Source: Acinetobacter rudis
GTDB lineage: Bacteria > Pseudomonadota > Gammaproteobacteria > Pseudomonadales > Moraxellaceae
Direction of reading: 5' to 3'
Assembly (NCBI RefSeq): GCF_000829675.1
Contig: NZ_BBRX01000041.1
Span: 1 to 36,835 of the forward strand
DNA: 36,835 nucleotides
A program made the position numbers and the translations under genes. The notes under the pieces were generated by a model. It was not told where the DNA came from. It searched no databases and saw only the letters and a program-made list of their open reading frames with translations. Below, one piece after another: positions 8,371-16,489 of the stretch. The first letter of the stretch is position 1; each line of letters begins with the position of its first letter.

Positions 8371-8432
8371 GTTACAGCAAACGCTTTAATCATTTTCTCC
8401 CTTCATGATTAAAACTAATTTTTTGCTGTAAC
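8371..8432. promoter_or_regulatory. Long nested stem-loop between iifB and iifC
   Basis: Outer arms GTTACAGCAAA (8371-8381) and TTTGCTGTAAC (8422-8432) are perfect complements. Inside them TTTAATCAT (8385-8393) pairs with ATGATTAAA (8405-8413). It fills most of the 107-bp gap inside an otherwise tightly packed operon. A role in mRNA processing, stability or attenuation before the oxygenase gene is inference. Confidence 0.6.
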
Positions 8433-8446
8433 ATCCTTTTGAGGCT

Positions 8447-9232
8447 TTATTCAGCCAAGCGTGGAATTGCGGGTTGGTTTTGTTCTGGTCCCATCACTGC
8501 ATAACCACCATCAACTGCATAATCTGCACCTGTCACAAAGCTCGCAGCTGATGACAATAGAAATAACACGACATTGGCCACTTCTTCGGGATGGCCCAAA
8601 CGTCCAAGTAAGTGATAATCAGCGGCAACTTGATCTGCTTTGACCCGGTCATGACCACTTACTTCTGCAATCACACGTGACCATGTCCAACCCGGTGAAA
8701 CAGAGTTCACACGCACCCCATCTGCTGCAAAGTCCATTGCCATACTTTGAGTTAATTGACGTATTGCTGCTTTAGAAACAGGATATAACCAGCGCCCTGT
8801 TTGCGCACATTGCGCTGAAATTGAAGTAAAATTCACCACAGCACCACGTGTTGTTTTTAAGTCTTCATATAAATGTCGTGTCAGCTCAACTGCCGAAAGC
8901 ACATTAATATCTAAAGCTTTAAGCCAATCCTGTCGTGGTGAAGCAAAGCCATCATCCAAATAACTACATGCTAAGTTCACTACACTGTGTACAGGCCCCA
9001 TAACTTGATGAATATGTTGAATCGCCTGTTTCAGCGAGTCATCTTGGGTTAGGTCAGTTTGTATAAACATCACAGCATCTGCATACTGCTCTGCAATTTT
9101 TTTGCCTGCTGGGTCGATGTCTAAAATCGCGACTTGCATGCCTTCAGCCAACATCGCCTTAACCACAGCCTGACCAATGAGAGTCGCTCCACCGCTAACG
9201 ACTCCAACTTTTCCCTGTAAATTTAAATCCAT
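8447..9232 (-). CDS. iifB: Short-chain dehydrogenase of the indole pathway
   Basis: A 261-residue classical SDR. The nucleotide site near residues 13-20 reads SGGATLIG, a variant of TGxxxGxG; the acidic end of strand two (ILDIDP) suggests NAD rather than NADP. The catalytic residues are in FTSISAQCAQTGRWLYPVSK: Ser near 137-139, Tyr150 and Lys154. The usual NNAG motif is VNLAC here. By analogy with IifB of Acinetobacter sp. O153 it would oxidise the dihydroxylated indole product to 3-hydroxyindolin-2-one. I set the start at the ATG at 9232, because AAGGAG lies six bases before it; an in-frame upstream start at 9265 would overlap iifA. The iifA stop is 10 bp upstream, so the two are cotranscribed. 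Confidence 0.85.
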   Translation of the reverse strand: MDLNLQGKVGVVSGGATLIGQAVVKAMLAEGMQVAILDIDPAGKKIAEQYADAVMFIQTDLTQDDSLKQAIQHIHQVMGPVHSVVNLACSYLDDGFASPRQDWLKALDINVLSAVELTRHLYEDLKTTRGAVVNFTSISAQCAQTGRWLYPVSKAAIRQLTQSMAMDFAADGVRVNSVSPGWTWSRVIAEVSGHDRVKADQVAADYHLLGRLGHPEEVANVVLFLLSSAASFVTGADYAVDGGYAVMGPEQNQPAIPRLAE

Positions 9233-9242
9233 GAGCTGCTCC

Positions 9243-10493
9243 TTAGTCGATTGCTTTGTCTGCACTGCTTGGCCAAGATGGCATCATGCTATTCGAAGGC
9301 AAACTTTCATCGAGTAATTTATGCGCAGTCTCTACTCCAGCGACAGGTAGACCTGTTGGATCTAATAAACCAATTTGTACCAATACTGAAGCTTGATCCC
9401 AGTAAATATGCTCATGACATAATTTATTGCCACGGAACTGAATCACACCGAGCATTGGAATTTCAACATATTTGCCCGTGGCTTTTACCCCGGGTAATAA
9501 CCAATCAATTTCGGCATCATGCGTAAAACTCATAATAAATTCATCGACCACTTGGGTTGAACCTACAGTACGAGAGATCGAAGTAATCTTCATATCTTGT
9601 GGATTTTGATGAACAAAATGATAACGATAGAAACGTGCCAGCTGGCTATAACCCACGCCACCGGTTAATGTAGGAATGTGATTGACATAAGGCTGTGCAA
9701 CCATAGTCGCCATTGTTGCGGGTACATCACGTGTATCAAACTCATGGCGGATATGCTCTTCCCAAAGTGCGACTAAGTCGTAACGAGGTCCAATAGTGTC
9801 ATGAAAAGCCGTGATACTGCGCTCATGTGCAAATCGTGCAGAGGGTTTATGTAGATGCTCACTGCCTGGACGAGCAAAGGCATGATCGACACCTTCGTAG
9901 ATATAGCACTGCACATTGCCTACTGCCTGCGCTGCCTGTTGAATCTTGCTCTGTAGTTCTGGAGGGGTAAACTGATCCAGTGCTGCAAGATGGATAACTA
10001 AACGCCCTTTAACATTTGCTATTTCATCTAATTTTTGATCAATTCCCACGCCATAATACGATACAGCACAAGCCACTTGCGGTAATCGGCACGCAGCCAA
10101 ATATGCAAGTTTACCACCCATGCAGTATCCGACGACACCAAGACCTGCCTCTGAATCACACTGCTCTAACGCGTTTAAAAAGTCTAAGCAGGCAGCAACA
10201 TCTTGCACACCAAGGTCTTCGTCGTATTGCTGATATAAAGCAATTGCTTTAGTAAAATCTTCAGGGCTATAACCTAATTCAATATTCGCTTCGGTACGCC
10301 AAAACAAATCAGGTACCAATACGGTATAACCTTCTTCTGCTAAGAAATCAGCTTTACTGCGCATTGCAGCATTAATACCAAAAATTTCCTGACACAACAC
10401 GATGCCTGGCCCTTTACCAGACTCTGGCGTTGCTAAATAGCCAGCAAAGCTATGTCCCTGTGCAGTATTGATTTGAATCATTTGACCCGTCAT
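9243..10493 (-). CDS. iifA: Dienelactone hydrolase/SnoaL fusion, putative cofactor-free oxygenase of the indole pathway
   Basis: A 416-residue two-domain protein. Residues 1-240 are a dienelactone-hydrolase alpha/beta fold with nucleophile elbow GYCMGG (Cys124), Asp173 in AALDQF and His204 in EGVDHAF, so the complete Cys-Asp-His triad is present. Residues about 245-385 form a SnoaL/NTF2-like domain ending EHIYWDQASVLVQIGLLDPT. I recall IifA of Acinetobacter sp. O153 as a cofactor-independent oxygenase that converts 3-hydroxyindolin-2-one to anthranilate; the domain layout and operon position here fit that gene, but the assignment is by context. The start at 10493 has GGAG eight bases upstream; the longer frame up to 10577 would cross a probable operator. 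It is the first gene of the leftward iifABCD operon. Confidence 0.82.
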   Translation of the reverse strand: MTGQMIQINTAQGHSFAGYLATPESGKGPGIVLCQEIFGINAAMRSKADFLAEEGYTVLVPDLFWRTEANIELGYSPEDFTKAIALYQQYDEDLGVQDVAACLDFLNALEQCDSEAGLGVVGYCMGGKLAYLAACRLPQVACAVSYYGVGIDQKLDEIANVKGRLVIHLAALDQFTPPELQSKIQQAAQAVGNVQCYIYEGVDHAFARPGSEHLHKPSARFAHERSITAFHDTIGPRYDLVALWEEHIRHEFDTRDVPATMATMVAQPYVNHIPTLTGGVGYSQLARFYRYHFVHQNPQDMKITSISRTVGSTQVVDEFIMSFTHDAEIDWLLPGVKATGKYVEIPMLGVIQFRGNKLCHEHIYWDQASVLVQIGLLDPTGLPVAGVETAHKLLDESLPSNSMMPSWPSSADKAID

Positions 10494-10569
10494 TGGTTTC
10501 ACTCCAGATATCCTTATCGCTCTATCTTTACGTTGAAATGAAAACTTGACTGTCCAAATGCTGCATAGG

Positions 10570-10580
10570 CTATCCAATCA
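10570..10580 (-). promoter_or_regulatory. Candidate IifR operator before iifA
   Basis: Minus-strand TGATTGGATAG, 76 bp upstream of the iifA start. It is identical over 11 bases to the copy before the divergent transporter gene. Two TGGCA motifs lie upstream in the same orientation, 22 bp apart, as AraC-type half-sites might be. Confidence 0.5.
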
Positions 10581-10831
10581 CTGCCAAAATATAAGCTTAT
10601 TTATGCCATCAAAGCTTTGGTGATGTCTTGATATACACCGAATGACTTATGATTTAATCTTTTAAAATTCAATGAATTAAAGCCATTAAATTTCAGATAT
10701 TCACTATCACTACCGCTGCATCAGTACAATTTTATTGCTATGTTTATCTTTGATTTCTTTATCCAGTTTATCTCTATACACTTCTTCCCATCGAGATGCT
10801 CCAAATATTCCAATAGCATTTATGGAAAATC

Positions 10832-10859
10832 TGGATTAAATCTAGGACTGATTGGATAG
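10832..10859 (+). promoter_or_regulatory. Candidate IifR operator before the transporter gene
   Basis: TGATTGGATAG at 10849-10859 repeats the 11-mer found before iifA in the same orientation relative to transcription. TGGAT occurs at 10832-10836 and again at 10853-10857, a 21-bp period. That is the spacing expected for direct half-sites of an AraC-family dimer. Confidence 0.5.
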
Positions 10860-11032
10860 TTTTAAAAACCAAAAAAGGATTAAATCCAAGTAGATTGGTG
10901 GGTCTTTAACACCACCATTGGGGGAATCTACCTACAGCATACAATGCAATATGCTGCGTATAGGTCAGGATGACATATATTTCCAGTGCATATTTGATCA
11001 ACAACATCGATCAAATCAGGAAAGGAATCAAA

Positions 11033-12376
11033 ATGAAAAGTATAGATATCAATGACGTTATTAATAGAGATAAACTTTCTCCCCTACAGTGGGTCGTGTT
11101 TATCTTAGGCTTTCTGGTATTTTTTAGTGATGGCTTAGATACAGGAATTATTGGCTTTGTTGCACCCGCTTTAATCGACGATTGGGGAATCTCTAAAAAA
11201 GAATTGGCACCTGTACTCAGTGCTGCATTGGTCGGAATGTCCATTGGTGCATTACTTTCTGGTCCCTTGGCAGACAAATTTGGTCGTAAAGGCGTTATCG
11301 TACTCACCACTCTGGTTTTTTCTAGCTTTACTATACTTTGTGGTTTAGCTGGTTCAACTGAAGAGCTGATGATTTATCGCTTTATTACTGGCCTAGGTTT
11401 AGGCGCAGCAATGCCTAATATCAGTACCATTGTTTCTGAATATATGCCTGCTAAACGTAAAGCATTTTTAACTGGCCTTGCTGGTTGTGGATTCATGCTT
11501 GGAATTTCAAGTGGTGGCTTATTATCAGCTTATTTACTTGAATCTATGGGTTGGGCTAAAGTCATTATTATTGGTGGCATTCTACCTTTAGTTTTAGTTC
11601 TACTCCTGTTGACCAAACTACCCGAATCCGCACAATATCTCATTAAAAACCAGCAACAGGCTAAAGCACAAAAGATTTTAGAAAAGCTACAAGGTCATGC
11701 CTTTGAAAATAACGTCAGTCTGGTTTTACCACAGCAAGAAATACATGCAAATCAAAACCCAGTTAAATTAGTGGTTGGAAAATATCTTTCTGGTTCTGCC
11801 ATGCTTTGGTTATGCTGCTTTATGAGTTTGTTGGTGTTTTACCTTTTAACCAGTTGGATGCCAACTATTTTAAAAACTGCTGGCTTTAGCACCCAACAAT
11901 TTAGTTTACTCTCAGCAATTTTCCCATTTGGCGGTGTGATTGGCGCAATCGTGATGGGTTGGTATATGGATAAATTCCATCCAACAACGGTAATTAAGTA
12001 CGCTTATTTATTTGCTTTCATCTTGTTCATCGTTGCAGGTTTTGTCTTTACCAACATTACATTACTCAGTATTACGATTTTCTTTATTGGTGCATTGTTG
12101 GTTGGCGCACAATCTTCATTACTACCTCTAGCAGCTTTATACTACCCTGCTGCTTGTCGTGCTGTTGGTGTGTCTTGGATGCATGGTATTGGACGTATTG
12201 GTGCAATTTTAGGTGCATTCTTTGGCGCACTTATTTTTACTTTCAACTTAGGATTAGATGCAATTTTCTTTGTACTCGCTATTCCAACCATCATTTCGTT
12301 TATTGCTCTAAGCATTAAAGTCATTATGGAAAAGAAACAGCAGGCCAATACAACAGGTCAAACCGTAAGTGAATAA
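11033..12376 (+). CDS. iifE: MFS transporter, aromatic acid:H+ symporter family
   Basis: A 447-residue protein with 12 predicted helices. The first-helix motif FSDGLDTGIIGFVAPALIDD and the loop LADKFGRKG are hallmarks of the AAHS group (PcaK, BenK, MhpT). The chosen ATG at 11033 follows AAAGGAA with a suitable gap and matches where family members begin; the longer frame from 10970 lacks support. It is divergent from iifABCD and followed by a terminator. A transporter gene accompanies the iif genes in Acinetobacter sp. O153 as I recall, hence the tentative symbol. Indole itself crosses membranes freely, so an acidic relative or the product anthranilate seems a likelier cargo; this is inference. 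Confidence 0.78.
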   Translation: MKSIDINDVINRDKLSPLQWVVFILGFLVFFSDGLDTGIIGFVAPALIDDWGISKKELAPVLSAALVGMSIGALLSGPLADKFGRKGVIVLTTLVFSSFTILCGLAGSTEELMIYRFITGLGLGAAMPNISTIVSEYMPAKRKAFLTGLAGCGFMLGISSGGLLSAYLLESMGWAKVIIIGGILPLVLVLLLLTKLPESAQYLIKNQQQAKAQKILEKLQGHAFENNVSLVLPQQEIHANQNPVKLVVGKYLSGSAMLWLCCFMSLLVFYLLTSWMPTILKTAGFSTQQFSLLSAIFPFGGVIGAIVMGWYMDKFHPTTVIKYAYLFAFILFIVAGFVFTNITLLSITIFFIGALLVGAQSSLLPLAALYYPAACRAVGVSWMHGIGRIGAILGAFFGALIFTFNLGLDAIFFVLAIPTIISFIALSIKVIMEKKQQANTTGQTVSE

Positions 12377-12397
12377 CTATTAATACACTGAATATCA

Positions 12398-12425
12398 AAA
12401 AGGGCCTTCAATCAAGGCCCTTTTT
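12398..12425 (+). terminator. Rho-independent terminator of the transporter gene
   Basis: AAAGGGCCTT, loop CAATC, AAGGCCCTTTTT: a GC-rich stem followed by a T-run, 22 bp after the transporter stop codon. Textbook intrinsic terminator for rightward transcription. Confidence 0.9.
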
Positions 12426-12510
12426 ATTACGTACCGCATGATTGCACTCAATTTGAAATCAAAAAATGTCAGATTAATTTAACTTATGTTTAAATGATTT
12501 CATTAAAAAT

Positions 12511-12539
12511 AAAAATGGATGGCTAAGCCATCCATTTTT
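12511..12539. terminator. Terminator of iifR (bidirectional)
   Basis: AAAAATGGATGGCT (12511-12524) and AGCCATCCATTTTT (12526-12539) are perfect complements. It lies 31 bp past the iifR stop on the minus strand and has T-runs on both strands. Confidence 0.83.
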
Positions 12540-12570
12540 AATACTCTATTTGCAATTCAATATTGATGCA

Positions 12571-13638
12571 CTAACTGCGGTTTTTTGTATCACTTGGGCT
12601 CTCACCAAATTCAGCACGATATTCTTGTGAGAAACGGCTTAAATGATTAAAGCCCCATTCATAAGCCAGTTGAGATATCGATAAATTACGCTGTCCTTGT
12701 TTAGCGGTTAAGGCCTTAAAAATTTGTTGTAAACGATAACGCTTTAAATAACTCATTGGACTGGTCGCAAAATAGTATTGAAATTCCTGATAAAGTTTTG
12801 ACTTTGATACTCCAGCCACGCGTTGTAAATCTTCTGCACTTATAGACTCACGTGCATGCTGAATCAAATACTGCTGCACATGACGAATATATTCAGGCAT
12901 CTGCTGTTCTGTTGCCATTTTCAATGCTGAAGAATAGTTATTCTCCTGAGACAATAACAAAGCTTTAATTAAGAAATTTTCATAATCGCCTGATAACATC
13001 CCCAATCCATAAAACCCCATATACTGAGATTTTTGTGCTAGAAAACTTTGAATATTTTTCCACCAAGCATCAATCAACTGAGTGGAGTGAATCTGCATTT
13101 CTGGATTAAAAATAATCTGGTCTTGTATAGGTTGATTTAATAAATCGGACAGTACTTTATTGAGACTCGATTCAGGAATCACCACATGAATCTTTTTACA
13201 ATCTTTGTTAATAATCAAATTTTGTTGTTCACGGTTAGAAACAATTAATCCCTGATCTTGGTTAGAACGGTATTGTACGCCGTGCATATTTAATGTCTGC
13301 TGACCATAAAGTGGCAAACTAATACTATATGCTTTAAGTTCAGCAATATTGATTGCGACATTTGCCCCATAACTCACCATACCAATGGTCATTTTATTAT
13401 GTGGTAAACGAATACCATCATAGTGAAAGTCGAGTGTTCCACTATAGCTTTTATCTAAGTAATGCTGACCACAAATACCGGACATGACATTTTCTGCAAA
13501 GTCGGCATCACGAGACATGTGATTAACATCTATATGTTGGCTGAGTGAGGTCATTTCCGTATCACCTGGCTGAAGTATTGTTTTCATTGTAAATCGGACT
13601 GCTTGATCCAAATTTACCCTGATGCGAGGCTTCATCAT
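12571..13638 (-). CDS. iifR: AraC-family regulator of the indole cluster
   Basis: A 355-residue protein. Residues about 255-350 are the AraC double helix-turn-helix: SAEDLQRVAGVSKSKLYQEF then LSISQLAYEWGFNHLSRFSQ. Residues about 40-230 resemble the AraC-binding-like sensor of regulators for small aromatics. It lies beyond the divergent transporter and is read toward it, the arrangement expected of IifR, the indole-responsive activator. The start is uncertain: two adjacent ATGs (13638, 13635) follow AGGA closely, while an ATG at 13554 also follows GGAA. A weak match to the 11-mer (8 of 11) occurs at 13714-13724 on the same strand, 75 bp before the start, which could reflect autoregulation. Confidence 0.8.
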   Translation of the reverse strand: MMKPRIRVNLDQAVRFTMKTILQPGDTEMTSLSQHIDVNHMSRDADFAENVMSGICGQHYLDKSYSGTLDFHYDGIRLPHNKMTIGMVSYGANVAINIAELKAYSISLPLYGQQTLNMHGVQYRSNQDQGLIVSNREQQNLIINKDCKKIHVVIPESSLNKVLSDLLNQPIQDQIIFNPEMQIHSTQLIDAWWKNIQSFLAQKSQYMGFYGLGMLSGDYENFLIKALLLSQENNYSSALKMATEQQMPEYIRHVQQYLIQHARESISAEDLQRVAGVSKSKLYQEFQYYFATSPMSYLKRYRLQQIFKALTAKQGQRNLSISQLAYEWGFNHLSRFSQEYRAEFGESPSDTKNRS

Positions 13639-13785
13639 TCCTAGATTAAAACGGCATCAGTAAAATACTGATACCCTAGCCTGTATTAAAAAGCAAAGCC
13701 TTTCGAATATAAACTATCTATTGAGCATATAAATATACTTTTTTAGTTGGTTTTCACCAAATCATGAATTTTTACATAAAAAAAA

Positions 13786-13810
13786 CCACATCGTAATGTC
13801 ATCGATGTGG
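13786..13810 (-). terminator. Terminator for leftward transcripts after the MHS transporter gene
   Basis: CCACATCG (13786-13793) pairs with CGATGTGG (13803-13810). On the minus strand the stem is followed by a run of T. It lies about 105 bp past the stop of the transporter gene. Confidence 0.65.
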
Positions 13811-13875
13811 CAAAAAGTGACTCGATTGACCCAGCATATTTAGCCGAAAAATACCTTGGTCAACTGAGCAATCAT

Positions 13876-13900
13876 GAATACACATCCAACATGTGTATTC
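13876..13900. repeat. 10-bp inverted repeat just after the MHS transporter gene
   Basis: GAATACACAT (13876-13885) and ATGTGTATTC (13891-13900) are perfect complements around CCAAC. It lies 15 bp past the transporter stop, with no T-run. It probably acts with the terminator at 13786-13810 to protect the 3' end. Confidence 0.6.
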
Positions 13901-13915
13901 ACTGTATTGTGATCA

Positions 13916-15232
13916 TTAGTTTTTATGTTGGGAGAACTTATAACCTTGATCACAAAGTGCAGCAACAATCACTAAAATTGCAGCAACAAACAAAATAATA
14001 GTTACACCAGTAGTTGAATGCGTTGGCGACATAGCAACTAAACTTAAAGCGCCAAGTGGTGCTAAACCACCAGCAAGAGCAGTCCCTAATTCACGACCTG
14101 TACCCACACCTGTTGAACGGTTTTCTACTGAGAACTGACGACTTAAGAAAGAACCTTGAGGTGCAAACATCATCGGTGCCAATAGACCCGTACCAATTGC
14201 AATCGCTAAATAAATTGCATTGTCATGTGCTTTTTCAAGTAAATACATAAATGGATAAGCAAATAACATGGCAAAGATACCGCCCATGATCAGTACTTTC
14301 TTACTACTCCACTTATCACATAACCAACCAAAGACAGGTACGCTGACAATCGCAACTAGACTTGCAATGGTTACTGACAATGAGGTTACATTGGCACTTA
14401 CACCTTGGAACTGTGTTAAGTACGCCAAAGAGAACGTTTTAAAGATATAACTTAATGCGTTGTAACCTATGGCTAGGAAGAAAACCACCATCAAACCTTT
14501 CATGTTGGTTTGCAAGATTTGCTTAAATGGATTGACCTTTTTAACTTCAACTTGGGCATCAACCACAGCCTCTTGATAATCCGGGGTTTCAGGCAAGCTT
14601 TTACGCACCCAAAGCCCAATTAATACCAAGACAAAGCTCAAGATAAATGGAATACGCCAACCACCGTTGACTAAGAACTCATCGCCATTTAGGGTCAGGA
14701 GATAAATAGTCAGTGATGATAAAAGTAAACCTAAGTTTAACCCCAATGCAGGCCAAGCACCTTGACGTCCACGTTTATCCGCTGAAGCATGCTCATAAGA
14801 AGTAATTGCAGCACCCGCTAACTCAGCACCGGCACCTAGTCCCTGAATAATACGGAAGAACACCAATAACACAGGCGCCCAAATACCAATACTATCGTAA
14901 GTAGGAATAAGACCAATTGCTGTGGTACATAAGCCCATCAACAAGAAGGTTACAAATAACATTTTCTTACGGCCAAATTTGTCACCAAAATAGCCGAAGA
15001 ACATTCCGCCAATCGGACGTGCAATAAAACCAATCGCAAAGGTTGCAAAAGCTTGCATTGCTGCATTACTTGGATCGGAAGTATCAAAAAACACTTTGGC
15101 AAATACAATAGATGCCATCGTGGCATACAAATAAAAGTCATACCATTCTAGCATCGACCCAACAATGGTAGCCGTTGCGACTTTACGTATACGTTTTTTC
15201 TCTTCTACTGCTGTTTCAATCTGTTGACTCAT
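13916..15232 (-). CDS. MFS transporter, metabolite:H+ symporter (MHS) family
   Basis: A 438-residue protein with 12 predicted helices. GSMLEWYDFYLYATMASIVF in helix one, FAIGFIARPIGGMFFGYFGD and KFGRKKML are diagnostic of the MHS group (KgtP, ShiA, ProP), which carries organic acids such as 2-oxoglutarate or shikimate across the inner membrane. AAGGGA seven bases before the ATG supports the start. It follows lhgO by 29 bp on the same strand and is therefore probably its operon partner. A role in uptake of 2-hydroxyglutarate or another C5 dicarboxylate is inferred from this context; the sequence alone does not fix the substrate. Confidence 0.82.
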   Translation of the reverse strand: MSQQIETAVEEKKRIRKVATATIVGSMLEWYDFYLYATMASIVFAKVFFDTSDPSNAAMQAFATFAIGFIARPIGGMFFGYFGDKFGRKKMLFVTFLLMGLCTTAIGLIPTYDSIGIWAPVLLVFFRIIQGLGAGAELAGAAITSYEHASADKRGRQGAWPALGLNLGLLLSSLTIYLLTLNGDEFLVNGGWRIPFILSFVLVLIGLWVRKSLPETPDYQEAVVDAQVEVKKVNPFKQILQTNMKGLMVVFFLAIGYNALSYIFKTFSLAYLTQFQGVSANVTSLSVTIASLVAIVSVPVFGWLCDKWSSKKVLIMGGIFAMLFAYPFMYLLEKAHDNAIYLAIAIGTGLLAPMMFAPQGSFLSRQFSVENRSTGVGTGRELGTALAGGLAPLGALSLVAMSPTHSTTGVTIILFVAAILVIVAALCDQGYKFSQHKN

Positions 15233-15261
15233 TTTACAATCCCTTAATCAACTCAACGGCT

Positions 15262-16467
15262 TTACTTGTGGGTCATCACTTCACGAACGATATATTCAGC
15301 GATCGCTAATGAAGAGGTAGCACCTGGTGATGGTGCGTTACGAATATGGGTGATATTGCCTTGTTTACGAATAACAAAGTCATCAACTAAAGAACCGTCA
15401 GATTCCATCGCCTGTGCACGAATACCGCGTGTCGCAGGTACACAAGAGACATTTTCTAAACTAGGTACATATTTCGCAGCTTCTGCTACGAAATTGGTTT
15501 GGCTCATTACAGTGCTCAATTCACGTAATGCAGCCGACATATTTTTTGAAGAAAATTTCCAGAAACCTTTATAGGTTAAGAAATCATAGATATCTGAGAG
15601 ATTGAATGTTTTACCATCATAGTTTTCACGTCCAAATGAAATAAATGCATTTGGACCAATCGTCATTTGACCATCAATACGCTTAGTAAAATGTACCCCT
15701 AAGAATGGATACTTAGGATCAGGTACAGGATAAATCAGACCCTTAACATGACTTTTAAAGTTTTCATCAATCACATAATACTGACCGAAAAATGGCACAA
15801 TCTTTGGTGTTGCAATATCACCAGAGTTAGCAGCTAAACGGTCTGACTGTAGGCCAGCGCAAGTCACGACATAATCAAAAGTCGTCTCATAATGGTCTTG
15901 ATCAGCAAAATGAACCGTGATTTTATTGAGTTGTTCAGTCAAATTACTTACTTTACGACCAAATACAATCGTGCCACCTTTGCGCTGAATTTCTTCCGCA
16001 ATTTTTTCAGCAATTGCGCCATAACTGACAATCGCCGTACGTGGTGAATAAAGTGCACTTACACCAATACAGTTAGGTTCTACTTCAGCGATTTCACCTG
16101 CGGTGAGCATGCGTACATCAGGTACTTTATTGGCTAAAGACTTTTTGTAAATTGCATCTAAACGAGGGAGTTCTTCTTTGTCTAGTGCAACAACAACCTT
16201 TCCGCATTCGTCATAGGCAACATCATTTTCAAGGCAATATTGTTGAACTAACTCAGCACCACGTCGGCATAAACGTGCTTTTAAGCCACCTGGCTCATAG
16301 TACAAGCCAGCATGAACCACACCTGAGTTATGACTAGACTGATGCATAGCAACTTTATTTTCTTTTTCAAAAACAGTTACTTTTGCTTCAGGAAAGTCCA
16401 ATAAAATTTGGCGCGCAACGGAGAGTCCATTGATTCCCCCTCCGATAATGGCATAATGCTTGTTCAA
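15262..16467 (-). CDS. lhgO: L-2-hydroxyglutarate oxidase/dehydrogenase
   Basis: A 401-residue FAD-dependent oxidoreductase of the DAO family. The N-terminus NKHYAIIGGGINGLSVARQI has the FAD-binding GxGxxG. SSHNSGVVHAGLYYEPGGLK and RGIRAQAMESDG near the C-terminus are typical of LhgO (YgaF), which oxidises L-2-hydroxyglutarate to 2-oxoglutarate at the inner membrane and passes electrons to quinone. I place the start at a TTG (16465-16467) six bases after AGGGGA; no ATG is available at the proper place, and longer frames run into the divergent GntR gene. A second TTG directly upstream is an alternative. It is cotranscribed with the MHS transporter gene. The gap to the GntR start is only 22 bp. 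Confidence 0.87.
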   Translation of the reverse strand: MNKHYAIIGGGINGLSVARQILLDFPEAKVTVFEKENKVAMHQSSHNSGVVHAGLYYEPGGLKARLCRRGAELVQQYCLENDVAYDECGKVVVALDKEELPRLDAIYKKSLANKVPDVRMLTAGEIAEVEPNCIGVSALYSPRTAIVSYGAIAEKIAEEIQRKGGTIVFGRKVSNLTEQLNKITVHFADQDHYETTFDYVVTCAGLQSDRLAANSGDIATPKIVPFFGQYYVIDENFKSHVKGLIYPVPDPKYPFLGVHFTKRIDGQMTIGPNAFISFGRENYDGKTFNLSDIYDFLTYKGFWKFSSKNMSAALRELSTVMSQTNFVAEAAKYVPSLENVSCVPATRGIRAQAMESDGSLVDDFVIRKQGNITHIRNAPSPGATSSLAIAEYIVREVMTHK

Positions 16468-16470
16468 CAA
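16460..16470. promoter_or_regulatory. Candidate GntR operator over the lhgO start
   Basis: TTGTTCAACAA is a perfect palindrome and fits the FadR-subfamily consensus TNGTNNNACNA at every fixed position. It covers the TTG start codon region of lhgO and ends 19 bp before the GntR start, well placed to repress both genes. Confidence 0.6.
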
Positions 16471-16489
16471 TCTTCCCCTGCTAAATGTT

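Larger units (their letters stand above)
10494..11032. promoter_or_regulatory. Divergent control region of the indole cluster
   Basis: A 539-bp gap between iifA and the transporter gene with no credible coding frame. It holds two copies of an 11-mer facing the two genes (10570-10580 and 10849-10859). A hairpin TGGTGG (10896-10901) with CCACCA (10912-10917) and an inverted repeat CAGCATA (10935-10941) with TATGCTG (10950-10956) lie in the likely transporter leader. I did not identify sigma-70 boxes with confidence. Confidence 0.5.
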
